Notes: generated by a model not told the origin, from the letters alone. 64,000 nt of DNA from Barthelona sp. PAP020 (GCA_040182905.1 JARQWU010000001.1:33383-97382), one strand, 5' to 3'. Positions 26,959 through 37,610 are shown, counted from the stretch's first letter. A program made the numbers and translations.

Positions 26959-29900
26959 TTATTTACTTATATTAACAACACATAATTCACAATTGTTGGG
27001 TACCAAAAAATTTTCATTGTGGAATTCTTTATTTTTTGAAAAAGTATATCTCAAACGTCTTCTTTGAGTTAATAATTCCGAATAGGCATGATTTTTTTTA
27101 ATACTAGATCGATTTGTCACATTTTTTACACATTTTGAATGGAAATTATGATTACAAAAGTGTATACAAGTACCTTCATTACTCAATCCATAATTGACAG
27201 GTTTTAATCCCTTCAAAGGCTCATCTATAACAGGTTGATCAACAACATGTGAATTATTGATTGATTCATAACAACAAGCACAAACATTCCTTGAATTGTC
27301 CTCAGGATTGAAAAAAATTGATTCTTTCTGTTTTTGTTTCACACTTTCAAACATGTTGTTCACATCACACCTAGCCAAATGTGAAGCAGAGCTCATGTAT
27401 TCTTTAGCATTTCTAAATTTCTTCAAAACACTCAATATCTGTTTCCCAAGTGTAGAAAATGCAACATCACCAGGTAAGGCTTCAATAACTCTGTTCAAAA
27501 GGGTTAAATTGCTTAAATCATATATCTCACCAATCAAGCAATTGAGTTCTTCGTAGGAACGTTGATTTTGTGCTAAATGACAACATTCATCAATTAAACG
27601 TTCTAAAAGACCTTCATGTCTCACACATAAATTAACAGCCTCTTTAATTTTCATTTTAGTATTGACATAATACCGATGTATTATGATCAACAAAGCTTCT
27701 TCTGTTTGATGAAGCTTTTCCAAAATAAAAACCGTTGTTTCCAAAAGTTGTTGATTCAATTCATAGTCTTCTGATTTCTTAAGTAAGTCATTGATTTTAT
27801 CCAATGCAAAACGAAAATAGGATGGATCCATTGATTTAATAATGTTCAAAAGATCCATTGGATTAAATCTACACCATAATTCAATGATTTGCGGATGATA
27901 CTTGACTAAAGAAGATTGATTTAACTTGAAATAAGATGAAGACATTGTAAAATATTCAAACAAATATCTGTCATACTCTTTCAACATATCAATAATGACA
28001 ATTTTATCAATATTTGTTTTCAAGATACAATTACTGGCTTTTCTGACATTTGTAGCAAACAAGTTTAAAATTATTTCTTTATTCCAATTCATATCATCAA
28101 AATTAGCATCAATAACTTTAAAAACTAAAGAACTATGCCCCTCCAACAAATAGTGAATCTTTTCTTTAAAATCAGAAATCATTTCTGCGACAATTTCCAA
28201 ATGATGTCTTTTGCTTATCAGATTTTCTTCTTTAAGAATAATAGGAAGACTAAAAGAGATGATTGACTTGATAATATCATCATTAATGTTGTATACTTTC
28301 AAAAAAGAAGGCTGAACAAAATCGATGATGGTCTTTATGGTCTCAATATCATCATCAATTTCAACAGTTGTTAGAATATGACAGATAAACTTTTCAAAAA
28401 AATCAGCTTTCAAACAACAAATGTTCCTTGGTAACTTTTTCATAAAAAACAAATAGTTAGCAAAAATAAATTCTTCTGATATGTTCAAATTCTCTTGAAA
28501 CTCTGTACCATCCACATTTTCTTTTGAAAAGTACTGAAAGAATCTTTCAATTGTTTCCAATTTCTTTTTTAGCAATTCAGATTTATTTATCCCTTGGCCA
28601 ACAACGCTTTGATACTGTCTCACAAACAAAGCTTCATTCTGCTCAATAGTGTCAAATCTCTTCAATTTCAGCAATTGCTTCCACAAAACACATAATTGCT
28701 GCAATTTCAGATATGTATCTCCCTGAAACATATCATCAAAGACAATATCATAGAACTTTTCAAAATTTTGATTTTCCAAATGGCATATCTTATGATAGTA
28801 TTTAAAAAGCCATAAATGATAGAATTCTGCCTCAATAAATCCATACAATCTCAACATTTGTAGCAAATCAATGATAATGTTCATTTGAACAATCCCTTTA
28901 CTCTTTTTAAACAATTGACTGATGTAATTTTCAACATCATGTGGTAAAATGGTGCTGATATTAGAATTCAGATGTTGCAAAGAAATTAAAACCTGATTGA
29001 TAAGTTGATCTCTTTCATCAACTCTCAAAGAAATCACATGATCATACAAAAATTGAAATAAATGAAAGGCATTGATACAACCATTTGTTTCCAATTTGGA
29101 AAGTAAGTCAACGTATCTTGATAACAATAAATTATTAAATTGCAGGGGCTGCAAAAGTTGAGTCCATTCCATCAATGTCAATTGTACTCCGTTTACAACG
29201 AAATAGCATGCCAACACATCAAAGGAAGTATTTAAAGTTTCAGAATGTATCTTGTCATTTTTGCCTAAAAGCATCAAGAGATACTCAATCCCCTCATTAT
29301 AGATTGAACATCCCCTGTTCATCACACGAACAGCATATTCAAACGTTCTAACCTCATAAAAAAGATACATAAATTTCACAAATATCAAAATAGGATTATG
29401 TTCAACAGAAATAGCCTCTTTGTTATCAAACAAATACTTTTTTAAAATATTAAACGCATCTTTCGTTGAAGATTTGATACCTTCATTGTTTCCATTCATC
29501 CAATGAGCTTTTGCTTGCTCAATCAACTCATTGACCCATAAAAAAATAATTTTTGATAGAGTATGATCTTGTGTGCGTTTATCTTCCAAAGTCAACAGGA
29601 TCTTAACAGCATTTTCATATTGACAACTGTTAATGGCAAAAGAAATTCTATCAACAGCAGTTTCAGCTCTCATAGAGTACAAATTCCCTTCGTTAATACA
29701 TAAAACACGTAATAACTCATCTCCAAACATAGAATTTAAAAGTGGGAAATTCTTGACAACACACTTATCGTTAAGAAGAATCTGGGGAATGGAAGCACTC
29801 ACAGGTGTTCTTGAACCACTAATATGAACCAAATCACTGGAATATAAATGCATTTCAGTACAAACTGGAGTCTGAAGTAACACCAACAGATAATTATCAA

Positions 29901-30678
29901 TCAATTCTTCCTTTACTAAAACTGGAAACAATCCCAATGATACAATCGAATGTGAAAAAATCAGTGATATATCATTTGATTGAACTAAAGAGATTTGAGG
30001 CTCAATATTCAATACAAATCGAGTTAATTTCTTATTTATAGCAACAAATAAATAAGTTTGGCCAGATTTTGCATCATCAAAAACACACATATGTGGTTGT
30101 TTCGTTGAATCATCCACGTTACGAACTATTATACGCTTCAACGTCTGTGTATTGAATAAGGATAAATTTGAGGTCGATAAAGCAACTAAACAATTTCCAA
30201 TCCAAATTAGTTGATGAAAATAACTCCCACCATCATAAATCATTTCTTCATTTGTTCCCCAAAATGTACCTCTTGATATACACATCAACTTTCCACCTTT
30301 TGAACCAACAATTACACGTTTAGTTCTTTCAAAATCAGGATCCATCGCAACACAACTCAAAGCCCATCTTAAATTGCATCCCCATGAAGACCCAGAAGCT
30401 TGAACGGGATGAACCATCAATTGCCCTGTATTAGAAATCATACATAGGTGTTGGTTTAAAGGATCACACACAATATCAGTTGTGTGATTTCCATGTTTAG
30501 AATTTACTGGCTCAAAAGCTTTATCGTGTTTCGAGGTTCTTTTTCCAAATGAATTAAATACAAGTACACTTCCTTTTGATGTACCCAAAAAATAATAATA
30601 TTGTCCAACACCTAAACTCGTTATAATCGTATCATTTTGAACATCTAATGGTTCTAGTAATATAGAATTATCTTCCAT
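26959..30678 (-). CDS. VPS41: HOPS complex subunit VPS41-like (WD40, helical solenoid, C-terminal RING-like)
   Basis: 1239 residues. Residues 1-340 form a WD40-type propeller whose third and fourth blades match VPS41: AMDPDFERTKRVIVGSKGGK followed by the GTFWGTNEEMIYDGG segment and HQLIWIGNCLVALST. A helical clathrin-type solenoid fills about 350-1130. The last ~110 residues carry a RING-like zinc finger (CACC, then CIHFCNHNFHSKC, then CELC) with a long insertion between the cysteine pairs. VPS41 is the HOPS subunit that binds Rab7/ARL8-type GTPases and tethers late endosomes to lysosomes or vacuoles. VPS8 has the same domain order but different propeller motifs. It is divergent from NOP53 across 167 bp. 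Confidence 0.75.
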   Translation of the reverse strand: MEDNSILLEPLDVQNDTIITSLGVGQYYYFLGTSKGSVLVFNSFGKRTSKHDKAFEPVNSKHGNHTTDIVCDPLNQHLCMISNTGQLMVHPVQASGSSWGCNLRWALSCVAMDPDFERTKRVIVGSKGGKLMCISRGTFWGTNEEMIYDGGSYFHQLIWIGNCLVALSTSNLSLFNTQTLKRIIVRNVDDSTKQPHMCVFDDAKSGQTYLFVAINKKLTRFVLNIEPQISLVQSNDISLIFSHSIVSLGLFPVLVKEELIDNYLLVLLQTPVCTEMHLYSSDLVHISGSRTPVSASIPQILLNDKCVVKNFPLLNSMFGDELLRVLCINEGNLYSMRAETAVDRISFAINSCQYENAVKILLTLEDKRTQDHTLSKIIFLWVNELIEQAKAHWMNGNNEGIKSSTKDAFNILKKYLFDNKEAISVEHNPILIFVKFMYLFYEVRTFEYAVRVMNRGCSIYNEGIEYLLMLLGKNDKIHSETLNTSFDVLACYFVVNGVQLTLMEWTQLLQPLQFNNLLLSRYVDLLSKLETNGCINAFHLFQFLYDHVISLRVDERDQLINQVLISLQHLNSNISTILPHDVENYISQLFKKSKGIVQMNIIIDLLQMLRLYGFIEAEFYHLWLFKYYHKICHLENQNFEKFYDIVFDDMFQGDTYLKLQQLCVLWKQLLKLKRFDTIEQNEALFVRQYQSVVGQGINKSELLKKKLETIERFFQYFSKENVDGTEFQENLNISEEFIFANYLFFMKKLPRNICCLKADFFEKFICHILTTVEIDDDIETIKTIIDFVQPSFLKVYNINDDIIKSIISFSLPIILKEENLISKRHHLEIVAEMISDFKEKIHYLLEGHSSLVFKVIDANFDDMNWNKEIILNLFATNVRKASNCILKTNIDKIVIIDMLKEYDRYLFEYFTMSSSYFKLNQSSLVKYHPQIIELWCRFNPMDLLNIIKSMDPSYFRFALDKINDLLKKSEDYELNQQLLETTVFILEKLHQTEEALLIIIHRYYVNTKMKIKEAVNLCVRHEGLLERLIDECCHLAQNQRSYEELNCLIGEIYDLSNLTLLNRVIEALPGDVAFSTLGKQILSVLKKFRNAKEYMSSASHLARCDVNNMFESVKQKQKESIFFNPEDNSRNVCACCYESINNSHVVDQPVIDEPLKGLKPVNYGLSNEGTCIHFCNHNFHSKCVKNVTNRSSIKKNHAYSELLTQRRRLRYTFSKNKEFHNENFLVPNNCELCVVNISK

Positions 30679-30845
30679 TTTGTCACAAAGAAAGACGTGT
30701 CAATAAACAATAAAACACTTTTGTTTGCATTTCATCATTATTTTTCTCACCTGTTTTAATTTGGTTTTTATAAAATAATCAATGTTTTTACAATTTCAAT
30801 AAAGTGAAAAACAAAAAAAAACAACATTGACAATTTTTATTTAAT

Positions 30846-31682
30846 ATGGCAAAGAAAAAAATCAAAATTCAACAGCCAACATACGAAAAACCATTGAAGG
30901 ATAATGATATTAAAGAAATATGGAGTGATATTACTTCTTCAACAACAAAGAGAAAAAAAACGAAAACCACAACTCCCTACACAAATAATGCCAAAGTTGA
31001 TTCAATAGTGATGCCATTATCAGGTCAAAGTTATAATCCTGATCCTGAATTACATGATCGATTATTGAATTATGCAACAGCCAAAGCCCTTGATAATCTT
31101 GTTGAACATCATCAAAAGGAAGTCAATTTAAAACAACACCAAAATATCACTCGTGCTTTGTACTCAGATACATATCCACCGGTTGATAAAACGATGATTG
31201 AAGAGGCTGATTCTGATTCTACCACAGTTTATGATGAAGATAGTTTAGTTCTTGGAGAAATTAAACCTAAAATTTCAAAAAGATTGACCAAACAACAAGA
31301 AATGAAGCGCGAAAGACGAAACTTGATGAAGCAAGAAGAAAAGAAAAAGAAAGCCCTTAACAGAGTAAAAAGAATTGAAGAACAAGCGAAATATTCTCAA
31401 AAAATTAGCAAAAAAACGACAAAAGACTACACTCCCAAAAAACTAAGCAAAGTTGAACAAATTATTACTAAACCCAAGAGATCAGGTAAAGATAAATACG
31501 AAGATGATGATATTGATATTGGTTTTGAGGAAGTAGGCACTTTGAGAAATATTCAACCATCAAACAACCTTGTTAGATCAACTTTTACTAATTTCCAAAG
31601 AAGGGGATTAATTGAACCTAAAAAATTAAAATTGTATCAAAGAAGATATCAATTGAAAACGAAATTAAAAATTGGGTCATAA
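30846..31682 (+). CDS. NOP53: Ribosome biogenesis factor NOP53 (GLTSCR2)
   Basis: 278 residues, highly basic and coiled. The conserved marks are VMPLSGQSYNPDPELHD near residue 56 (family: P-x-G-x-SYNP), a lysine-rich helix (MKRERRNLMKQEEKKKK) and the C-terminal SNNLVRSTFTNFQRRGLIEP followed by KKLKLYQRRYQLK. That C-terminal block is the most conserved part of the Nop53 family. NOP53 recruits the Mtr4 helicase and exosome to pre-60S particles for 7S to 5.8S rRNA trimming, and also binds 5S RNP components. It acts in the nucleolus. Shorter than the human protein but similar to other protist forms. Divergent from VPS41. Confidence 0.85.
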   Translation: MAKKKIKIQQPTYEKPLKDNDIKEIWSDITSSTTKRKKTKTTTPYTNNAKVDSIVMPLSGQSYNPDPELHDRLLNYATAKALDNLVEHHQKEVNLKQHQNITRALYSDTYPPVDKTMIEEADSDSTTVYDEDSLVLGEIKPKISKRLTKQQEMKRERRNLMKQEEKKKKALNRVKRIEEQAKYSQKISKKTTKDYTPKKLSKVEQIITKPKRSGKDKYEDDDIDIGFEEVGTLRNIQPSNNLVRSTFTNFQRRGLIEPKKLKLYQRRYQLKTKLKIGS

Positions 31683-31978
31683 AATTTTTTAAAAATCAAA
31701 AAGAAGTTTGAAATAAATTATTTTCGTCGTTTTTGTTATTTATGTTTTTTTAAACAAAGCTGAATTAATTCAAATAGCGGAAAAACTTGATTTCTTTTAA
31801 TTGTTTTTGATTTTCAACCTTTTTCCACAGTTTTTCATTTTAAATTGCATGAAGTGAAACATAAAAAAATACAACTCATTCTTTACGCATAATAATTATA
31901 GAAAAAAAAAATTATATTTAGAATACCAAAAGAGGAGGTCTATTTTTAACAATAAATTCTCATTTATTTTTTTTGTAT

Positions 31979-34900
31979 ATGTTGAAGTATTTATTACTAT
32001 TAAGTGTTTCCTTATTGATATTAGTATCAGCTGAGGAAGCACTAAGTTTTAAGTTCAAACAAGAAACAGCTTTTATGAAAGTTAATGTTACATCAGTTTC
32101 TCTTGCTGATTATGTTACTAAAGATGCAAGTGGGGGAATGAAGATTGCTTATACTAAATTTTACCCACTTGAAACAAACATTTTAACTTCATTGGCTGAA
32201 AAGCAACGTGAATTAGTTCAAGTTGAATTTAATGATACAACGTACTTTTCTAAAATGATTGACAAAGAGTTAGTTAAGGCTGGTATTCCCACCAAAAAAA
32301 ACCTTTCTGATATGGGTGTTTTCCTAGATAATACTGGAACCTATGGTTCTTCAGTTAGTTTATCAAATATTGCTTATACCGTGATGAAAACTTTTCCTCG
32401 TATGCAAATTTTTGAAATTAACAAGGATGTTATCAAGGATGTTATCAATGGGACAATCAATGGGACATCCAGTGGAAAAATTGAACTAAAATCTGTTGAT
32501 CCTTTTGAATACAAGGAAGACTTGTCTAACATTGGTGGATTGGAAGGACCTATTATCTGTATTGCTCTTCCGATTATTCTTATATGTCTTTGGTTTAGTT
32601 TATATTTAGTTTGGCGGATTCTTTATTTACTTTTGGGATGGATGTGTTGTTGCTACTATTGTGCTGAATGTCGTAAACCTTCTGAGGCCAAATTAGCTGC
32701 CAATAAGAAAAAACTTGATGGTTATTCTGCAGGTTCATTCTTAGGTAAGGTTATTAGAACCGTATTTTTTGGTGCTGCCCTTCTTTTCCTTTTTTTCATG
32801 TTTAAAGGTAATAATGTCGTTGCTGGAGGTTATTATGAGATGATTTATTCCAAGGGACCTTCTAACTTATTGACTGGAGTTACAGCTCAAGTCGGTTCGA
32901 TGACAGATTACATTGGTGACATTGTAGATCATACTGGTGGTATTGTTAATGTTACCCTTATGTTATCTGGTTTGGAAAATGATACTTTTTGGTCATATTT
33001 CAATCAAATTTTCGAATTTGTTGATCTGCTACCTTCTGGTGCTACCATCAAGAATGTTTCTGACCCTATTGTTAATATGATTAATATTCTTCCAACCAAT
33101 GATAGTTTGAAAGTATTTTACGATTTTATTGATCACGTTAACACCACATTTAAATTGGACGAAGTTAAAGCTAATGTTACTATTTTGAAAGGTGTTGCAA
33201 CAAGTCTACCTAATTTAACCGATGTTTCTGTAAATCTGACCAAAATTGAAGAGCAAAAATCTAAATTTGGCGGTATTAGTTATCTTTTAGGTAACGTTTC
33301 CAGTATCTCCACAGATATCAGTGGATTACCTTCCTTGACTAATATGAAAGCAAATATTTCAACTCTTTTTGAAGGATTAACTGCTGTAAATGGTGTTGCT
33401 AAAGATCTTACAGTAGATGCACCTAAAATGCAAGATCAAGATGCTGAAATGACTAAAATCAAGACTATGGTTGGTTCAACAAACCAAAATCGTGTTAAGG
33501 CAATAGATGATGTATTTGCTGCCAATTATGCTACACTTCAAAGTGAAGTTGATGCTAGCAACTATGCTAATGTTAAAACTTTATGCACAAATTTGAATTC
33601 TATGGAAGTTGATTCATTAAAGACTGATGTCGATAATGTTATTGGTGTTCAAAACAGCGGATTTTTCCAATCTCTATCTTCAAATACCTCTAAATTGTCC
33701 ACTGGTATTACAAAGATGAAAGATAATCTTAATGTTGTTATTGGAAATGTTTCTGCATTGGATGTTGTTATTAATAAAACCAAAAATTATATGCCTACTG
33801 CAACATCTACATTGAACGATGTGAAGGTTGCTATTTCTACTCTTGATGGATTATCATATCTTGTTGATGCTTTCAATACCACCATTCAACAGGTTAAGAA
33901 AGTCAATTTTACTGACGATCTTATTGCTGTTTTAGCAGCATTTGAAAGTTTCAGCATTCCCACTGCTGAATTCAATGCTCAATTCGAATATTTTGATGAT
34001 TTGATGGCAAAAGCAGCTAAAGTTCCAGAAATGGTCACTAACTTCACAAACCTCATCAACCCTATTGTTAGTAAATTAGATGATGTCATGTTTGCTGTTG
34101 GAAACATCACACAAGTCATCATTTATTCAGTAAGAAACTCTTTGTTACTCTATCCTGGTGCATTACCTGCAAGTGTTGATGATGCTTTAAAGATGCTTGA
34201 TCAAGTCAAGGAAATGGACCTTGGTAATATGATTAATTCAGTAACCAACATGACAAGCAGTATGAATATTACTGCTATTCTTAGTTCGGTTAATTTAACA
34301 GCTATCAAAACCCAAGTCAACTCCTTTAATTTCTCTTTCAATGCCACTGAAATTAAATCTCCTCTTGAAAGTTTGAAAACTTACCGTGCTACAATTTTGG
34401 GATATGAAAGCATTTTGAACAATATCAAATCTTTGAGTGATACAATTAAGACAATCAATGTCCAAACATTCATTGATCAAATTTCAACTATGAATACCAC
34501 ACTTGCTGCTTTACCAAACCTTTATGACGTATCGTATCAATTAACTGCAGCTAAATCAAAGCTTGACAGTTTACCTTCAGGTGTTAACGATTTGAGCAGT
34601 ATTAAGACTGGTATTGATAGTTTTATTGCTATTGATTTTACCAATGATGTTAAACCCGCTTTAACAGCTGTTTCTGGCAGTGGAATATCTTCTTGTCCTA
34701 CCAATATGGCTGCTTGTTTAGCTGATTCTAGTACTTGTGATACTAATAAGGCAAATATTAAAGCTGAATTGAATGCTCTCAATACTGGTCTTTCAAGTGC
34801 ATCTTCTGGATATTCTAGTCCTTATTCTCAAATGCAATCTTCTAATACTGCTCTTTCAGGAGTTGCCAATGATATGTTTTACAACTTAGGTACAGGTCTT

Positions 34901-36538
34901 AACAATTTATACACTTCAACTGGTTCACTTTCTCAACCCACTGGTATTCCTGATTCTTTCCCTTCAATTGCTATTTCTGGTGATATGGGAAGTATTGATG
35001 TGAGTGGATTGGATACTATTTCTTCTGTTAAAGCTCAATTGGCCACTGTTGCTGCATTAGATCTCCCTGGAAAGACTAGTCTTTTTGACACTGTTATTTC
35101 TTCACTTGATTCTTCTCTGTTAACATCAGTGAAAGCTCAATTAACTGCTGCTTCAACAATGATCACAACATTGTCAACTACTGTTGATCCTATCAAAGGA
35201 AAAATTTCTCAACTCGATCAATTTGTTGGAATCATCGATCAAGTAGATGAGTATTCAACAAAATACAAGCAATATGTTCCAGCTAATGCTTCTCAATTCA
35301 GTAAACTTTTCTTGGATATAGTTACAAATGTCACCAAAGTTGTCTCATCCATTGATGACAGCACTGATTTATTGATTAGTGATTTTGATACTAAATTAAA
35401 CCCTGGAAGAGCTATTGCTTATGATGCCGTTTTGAGTGTCGATTATTACAGATGGTTGGTAATGCTTGTTCCTTTATTATTGATTGTTGTTCCCATTGTT
35501 TTGAAGATATTATTCACATGGTGTGGATGTGGATGTTGTGGATGTGGACCTTGCTGTCATTGTTGGAATGATGGTTGGTTAACTTTTTGGATGTTGTTTT
35601 TGATGATTATTTTTGGAAGTGTTGCTACTGCCTTCGTTTCTGTTGCTTTTGGTGGTCAAATGGTTTGCACCGTTCTACAAGAACCTGAAATTGCTCAAAA
35701 GTTTACTACATCTCTTCCTGCTAATATGACCACTCAAAACTTTACTGTAGATTATTCTACATTTGGAGGAATTAAAAAGAATATAACCATTCCTTTGGTT
35801 GATGCCGGTATTGCTGTTTTATATGATGATGCAACCTCTAGAACTTCTGTTTTAGATAGTATTCCTTTCAATTATTCTTTCGAAATCCTTGAAAAATTCG
35901 CCAATGATACATTAAAGAATTATATTCCTTTCCCCAACGGTACTTTCACTGGTACTGAAAACAGCAATGAAATGATCAAATTAATTCGTTATCTTAATCC
36001 TAAAGTGATCAATAAAACATGGGATACGGTCTATTTCGTCACTAGGAATTCAACTACTACACTTAAAAGCATTTTAACTTGGGTTTTAGGACCTTCTATT
36101 CAACCTATTATTGAAGAAATGGTTATTACACCTTTCTGTGGAGGTATTTTTGGTGGTTTAGCAATATATGGTACATTTGCTTATCTCATCAGTTGGAGTT
36201 TATTGTTAGGATTATGTTCTACATGTTGTTGTCATGCTCATTGGGAAACAGTTGATGCTGAATTTGAAGATCCTTCGGACAAAACTTTCATTAACAATCA
36301 ACCTACACAACAAATTAGAGTTCAATCTCAAAATGAATTTTATGATCAAAAATTGTTAGTAGGACCTCATGATTCTGGAAACTTTGGTTATAATGATAGT
36401 CAATATTATGGGCAACTTCAAAATGTTCAAACAATTCCTGTCATCAATGATCCTTTCAATGGTCCTTTCAATGGTCCTATTGTTAATAATGCCATTGAAA
36501 TTCCTACAACTGGTGGAAAAACTGATAGTTACATGTGA
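31979..36538 (+). CDS. Giant prominin-like pentaspan membrane glycoprotein
   Basis: 1519 residues from the ATG at 31979 (the frame opens with TTG at 31973). It begins with a signal peptide (MLKYLLLLSVSLLILVSAEE). Five membrane spans follow at about 190-215, 250-275, 1158-1180, 1200-1225 and 1380-1405. Cysteine clusters on the cytosolic side (CCCYYCAEC, CGCGCCGCGPCC, CSTCCCH) and two large extracytosolic loops give prominin topology. The first loop is about 880 residues, several times the usual size, helical and coiled-coil-like, rich in Asn-x-Ser/Thr glycosylation sites. The tail contains a repeated NDPFNGPFNGP. Prominins mark membrane protrusions, including cilia, and bind cholesterol. Sequence identity to animal prominins is weak, so the assignment rests on topology and cysteine pattern. 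Codons look more regular than in its neighbours, suggesting high expression. Confidence 0.7.
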   Translation: MLKYLLLLSVSLLILVSAEEALSFKFKQETAFMKVNVTSVSLADYVTKDASGGMKIAYTKFYPLETNILTSLAEKQRELVQVEFNDTTYFSKMIDKELVKAGIPTKKNLSDMGVFLDNTGTYGSSVSLSNIAYTVMKTFPRMQIFEINKDVIKDVINGTINGTSSGKIELKSVDPFEYKEDLSNIGGLEGPIICIALPIILICLWFSLYLVWRILYLLLGWMCCCYYCAECRKPSEAKLAANKKKLDGYSAGSFLGKVIRTVFFGAALLFLFFMFKGNNVVAGGYYEMIYSKGPSNLLTGVTAQVGSMTDYIGDIVDHTGGIVNVTLMLSGLENDTFWSYFNQIFEFVDLLPSGATIKNVSDPIVNMINILPTNDSLKVFYDFIDHVNTTFKLDEVKANVTILKGVATSLPNLTDVSVNLTKIEEQKSKFGGISYLLGNVSSISTDISGLPSLTNMKANISTLFEGLTAVNGVAKDLTVDAPKMQDQDAEMTKIKTMVGSTNQNRVKAIDDVFAANYATLQSEVDASNYANVKTLCTNLNSMEVDSLKTDVDNVIGVQNSGFFQSLSSNTSKLSTGITKMKDNLNVVIGNVSALDVVINKTKNYMPTATSTLNDVKVAISTLDGLSYLVDAFNTTIQQVKKVNFTDDLIAVLAAFESFSIPTAEFNAQFEYFDDLMAKAAKVPEMVTNFTNLINPIVSKLDDVMFAVGNITQVIIYSVRNSLLLYPGALPASVDDALKMLDQVKEMDLGNMINSVTNMTSSMNITAILSSVNLTAIKTQVNSFNFSFNATEIKSPLESLKTYRATILGYESILNNIKSLSDTIKTINVQTFIDQISTMNTTLAALPNLYDVSYQLTAAKSKLDSLPSGVNDLSSIKTGIDSFIAIDFTNDVKPALTAVSGSGISSCPTNMAACLADSSTCDTNKANIKAELNALNTGLSSASSGYSSPYSQMQSSNTALSGVANDMFYNLGTGLNNLYTSTGSLSQPTGIPDSFPSIAISGDMGSIDVSGLDTISSVKAQLATVAALDLPGKTSLFDTVISSLDSSLLTSVKAQLTAASTMITTLSTTVDPIKGKISQLDQFVGIIDQVDEYSTKYKQYVPANASQFSKLFLDIVTNVTKVVSSIDDSTDLLISDFDTKLNPGRAIAYDAVLSVDYYRWLVMLVPLLLIVVPIVLKILFTWCGCGCCGCGPCCHCWNDGWLTFWMLFLMIIFGSVATAFVSVAFGGQMVCTVLQEPEIAQKFTTSLPANMTTQNFTVDYSTFGGIKKNITIPLVDAGIAVLYDDATSRTSVLDSIPFNYSFEILEKFANDTLKNYIPFPNGTFTGTENSNEMIKLIRYLNPKVINKTWDTVYFVTRNSTTTLKSILTWVLGPSIQPIIEEMVITPFCGGIFGGLAIYGTFAYLISWSLLLGLCSTCCCHAHWETVDAEFEDPSDKTFINNQPTQQIRVQSQNEFYDQKLLVGPHDSGNFGYNDSQYYGQLQNVQTIPVINDPFNGPFNGPIVNNAIEIPTTGGKTDSYM

Positions 36539-36716
36539 TCTGAAAGAAAAAACAGATTCAAATTTTAATTGATGTTGCCGATCTTTTCTCTTTTTATTTT
36601 CTTCTTTTTATGAAACGACAATTAATCAATATCGATAAAACCTTTGTAATTTTATTTTTATTTTATTTTCGCAAAACTTTGGAATGTTTAGTTTCAAGCT
36701 TCATATAATTAGAAAC

Positions 36717-36722
36717 AATAAA
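36717..36722 (+). terminator. Probable polyadenylation signal of the prominin-like gene
   Basis: CAATAAAA about 180 bases after the stop. The same CAATAAA word follows several other plus-strand stops in the window. Confidence 0.4.
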
Positions 36723-36854
36723 ACTTTATCTTTATTCATCTTGGGGAACGCAGTGTTCCTTTCAGGAACCTCATAGTCTTAACTATTTTATTTCGTAGGC
36801 AATCCAGTGCCGAGTGCCGCCCTATGTAGTGTATGAAAATATTGTTGTTCTAAG

Positions 36855-36984
36855 TGTTCGTAGCAAAGCGGACAGATTGCACATTAAAGACAATATAAAT
36901 GTGTTTAAGGTTTCTTCTTGCAATTTCTGATATTAATGGATATCAAAATTGAAAGTGAAATAACAACAAAGAATCAAATGATTG
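36855..36984 (+). repeat. Left arm of inverted repeat
   Basis: Runs from GTTCGTAGCAAAGC to the gap. It shares long blocks with the reverse complement of 37250-37387, such as AATGTGTTTAAGGTTT, CTTGCAATTTCTGAT and TTAATGGATATCAAAATTG. Identity is roughly 80% by eye. Confidence 0.75.
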
Positions 36985-37084
36985 NNNNNNNNNNNNNNNN
37001 NNNNNNNNNNNNNNNNNNNNNNNNNNNNNNNNNNNNNNNNNNNNNNNNNNNNNNNNNNNNNNNNNNNNNNNNNNNNNNNNNNNN
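36985..37084. other. Assembly gap (100 N)
   Basis: Exactly 100 N. It is probably a scaffolding gap of arbitrary length, placed where an inverted repeat breaks assembly. Confidence 0.95.
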
Positions 37085-37106
37085 TCTTAAAAAAAAAAGA
37101 AATACT

Positions 37107-37325
37107 TTAGGTGTGGATGGGGCGATTATCTAAATAAAAGTTTAATAATCTTTTCCCTTCTTGCCAATAAATTTTGATTGTTCTTCTGTGGGTTTTCCTT
37201 GATGAAACCTTGCAATTCCTTGCTAACCTACTATGCACACTTGCATCCTTCTTATTATGAATAATTTGATTTTTTGCTATCCTTATACTTTCAATTTTGA
37301 TATCCATTAACATCAGAAATTGCAA
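37107..37325 (-). CDS. Short repeat-associated open frame (72 codons), doubtful
   Basis: Begins MQFLMLMDIKIESIRIAKNQ within the right arm and continues into a basic stretch (SRKTHRRTIKIYWQEGKR). The left arm encodes the same N-terminus. It could be the remains of an element-encoded protein or merely repeat-derived. I recognise no domain. Confidence 0.25.
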   Translation of the reverse strand: MQFLMLMDIKIESIRIAKNQIIHNKKDASVHSRLARNCKVSSRKTHRRTIKIYWQEGKRLLNFYLDNRPIHT

Positions 37326-37387
37326 GAAAAAACCTTAAACACATTTTTATTGTTTTTTGCTTGAAATCCATCTCCTTTGCTGCGAAC
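37250..37387 (-). repeat. Right arm of inverted repeat
   Basis: The reverse complement matches 36855-36984, starting with GTTCGCAGCAAAGG. The outermost ~25 bases differ more than the inner part. Confidence 0.75.
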
Positions 37388-37610
37388 AAGTCCAATGTGA
37401 GAGCATTGCTTAGGAGCGAAGTCAGCGTGAACAAAAAATTTCCGAAATTTTTTTTTTTACAAAACATATTTATGTACAGTTATTTCATTTGCTATTTTGC
37501 AAAGAATTCTTGCTTTTGAATTTTCCAAAAAAGTTTACAATTCAACAGTTGTTTTTCGTTCAAAAAACTACAAAGGTTTTACTCATTTAAATGCAAAACC
37601 AAAGATTTCC

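Larger units (their letters stand above)
36740..37400. mobile_element. Unclassified repeat element with diverged inverted arms around an assembly gap
   Basis: This stretch has visibly higher GC than the intergenic DNA around it. It contains GGAAC/GTTCC hairpins (36745-36769) and a pair of inverted arms (36855-36984 and 37250-37387) flanking 100 N. Both arms read inward into a similar short peptide beginning MQFL(I/M)LMDIKIES. That suggests two head-to-head copies of a repeat or the termini of a foldback-type transposon. No transposase is recognised. Confidence 0.5.

Noticed and set aside
36740-36860. tRNA or rRNA fragment in the GC-richer repeat
   Set aside because: No T-loop GTTCRANYC, anticodon stem or rRNA signature was found. 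The hairpins are too short and the region pairs better with the inverted-repeat element.
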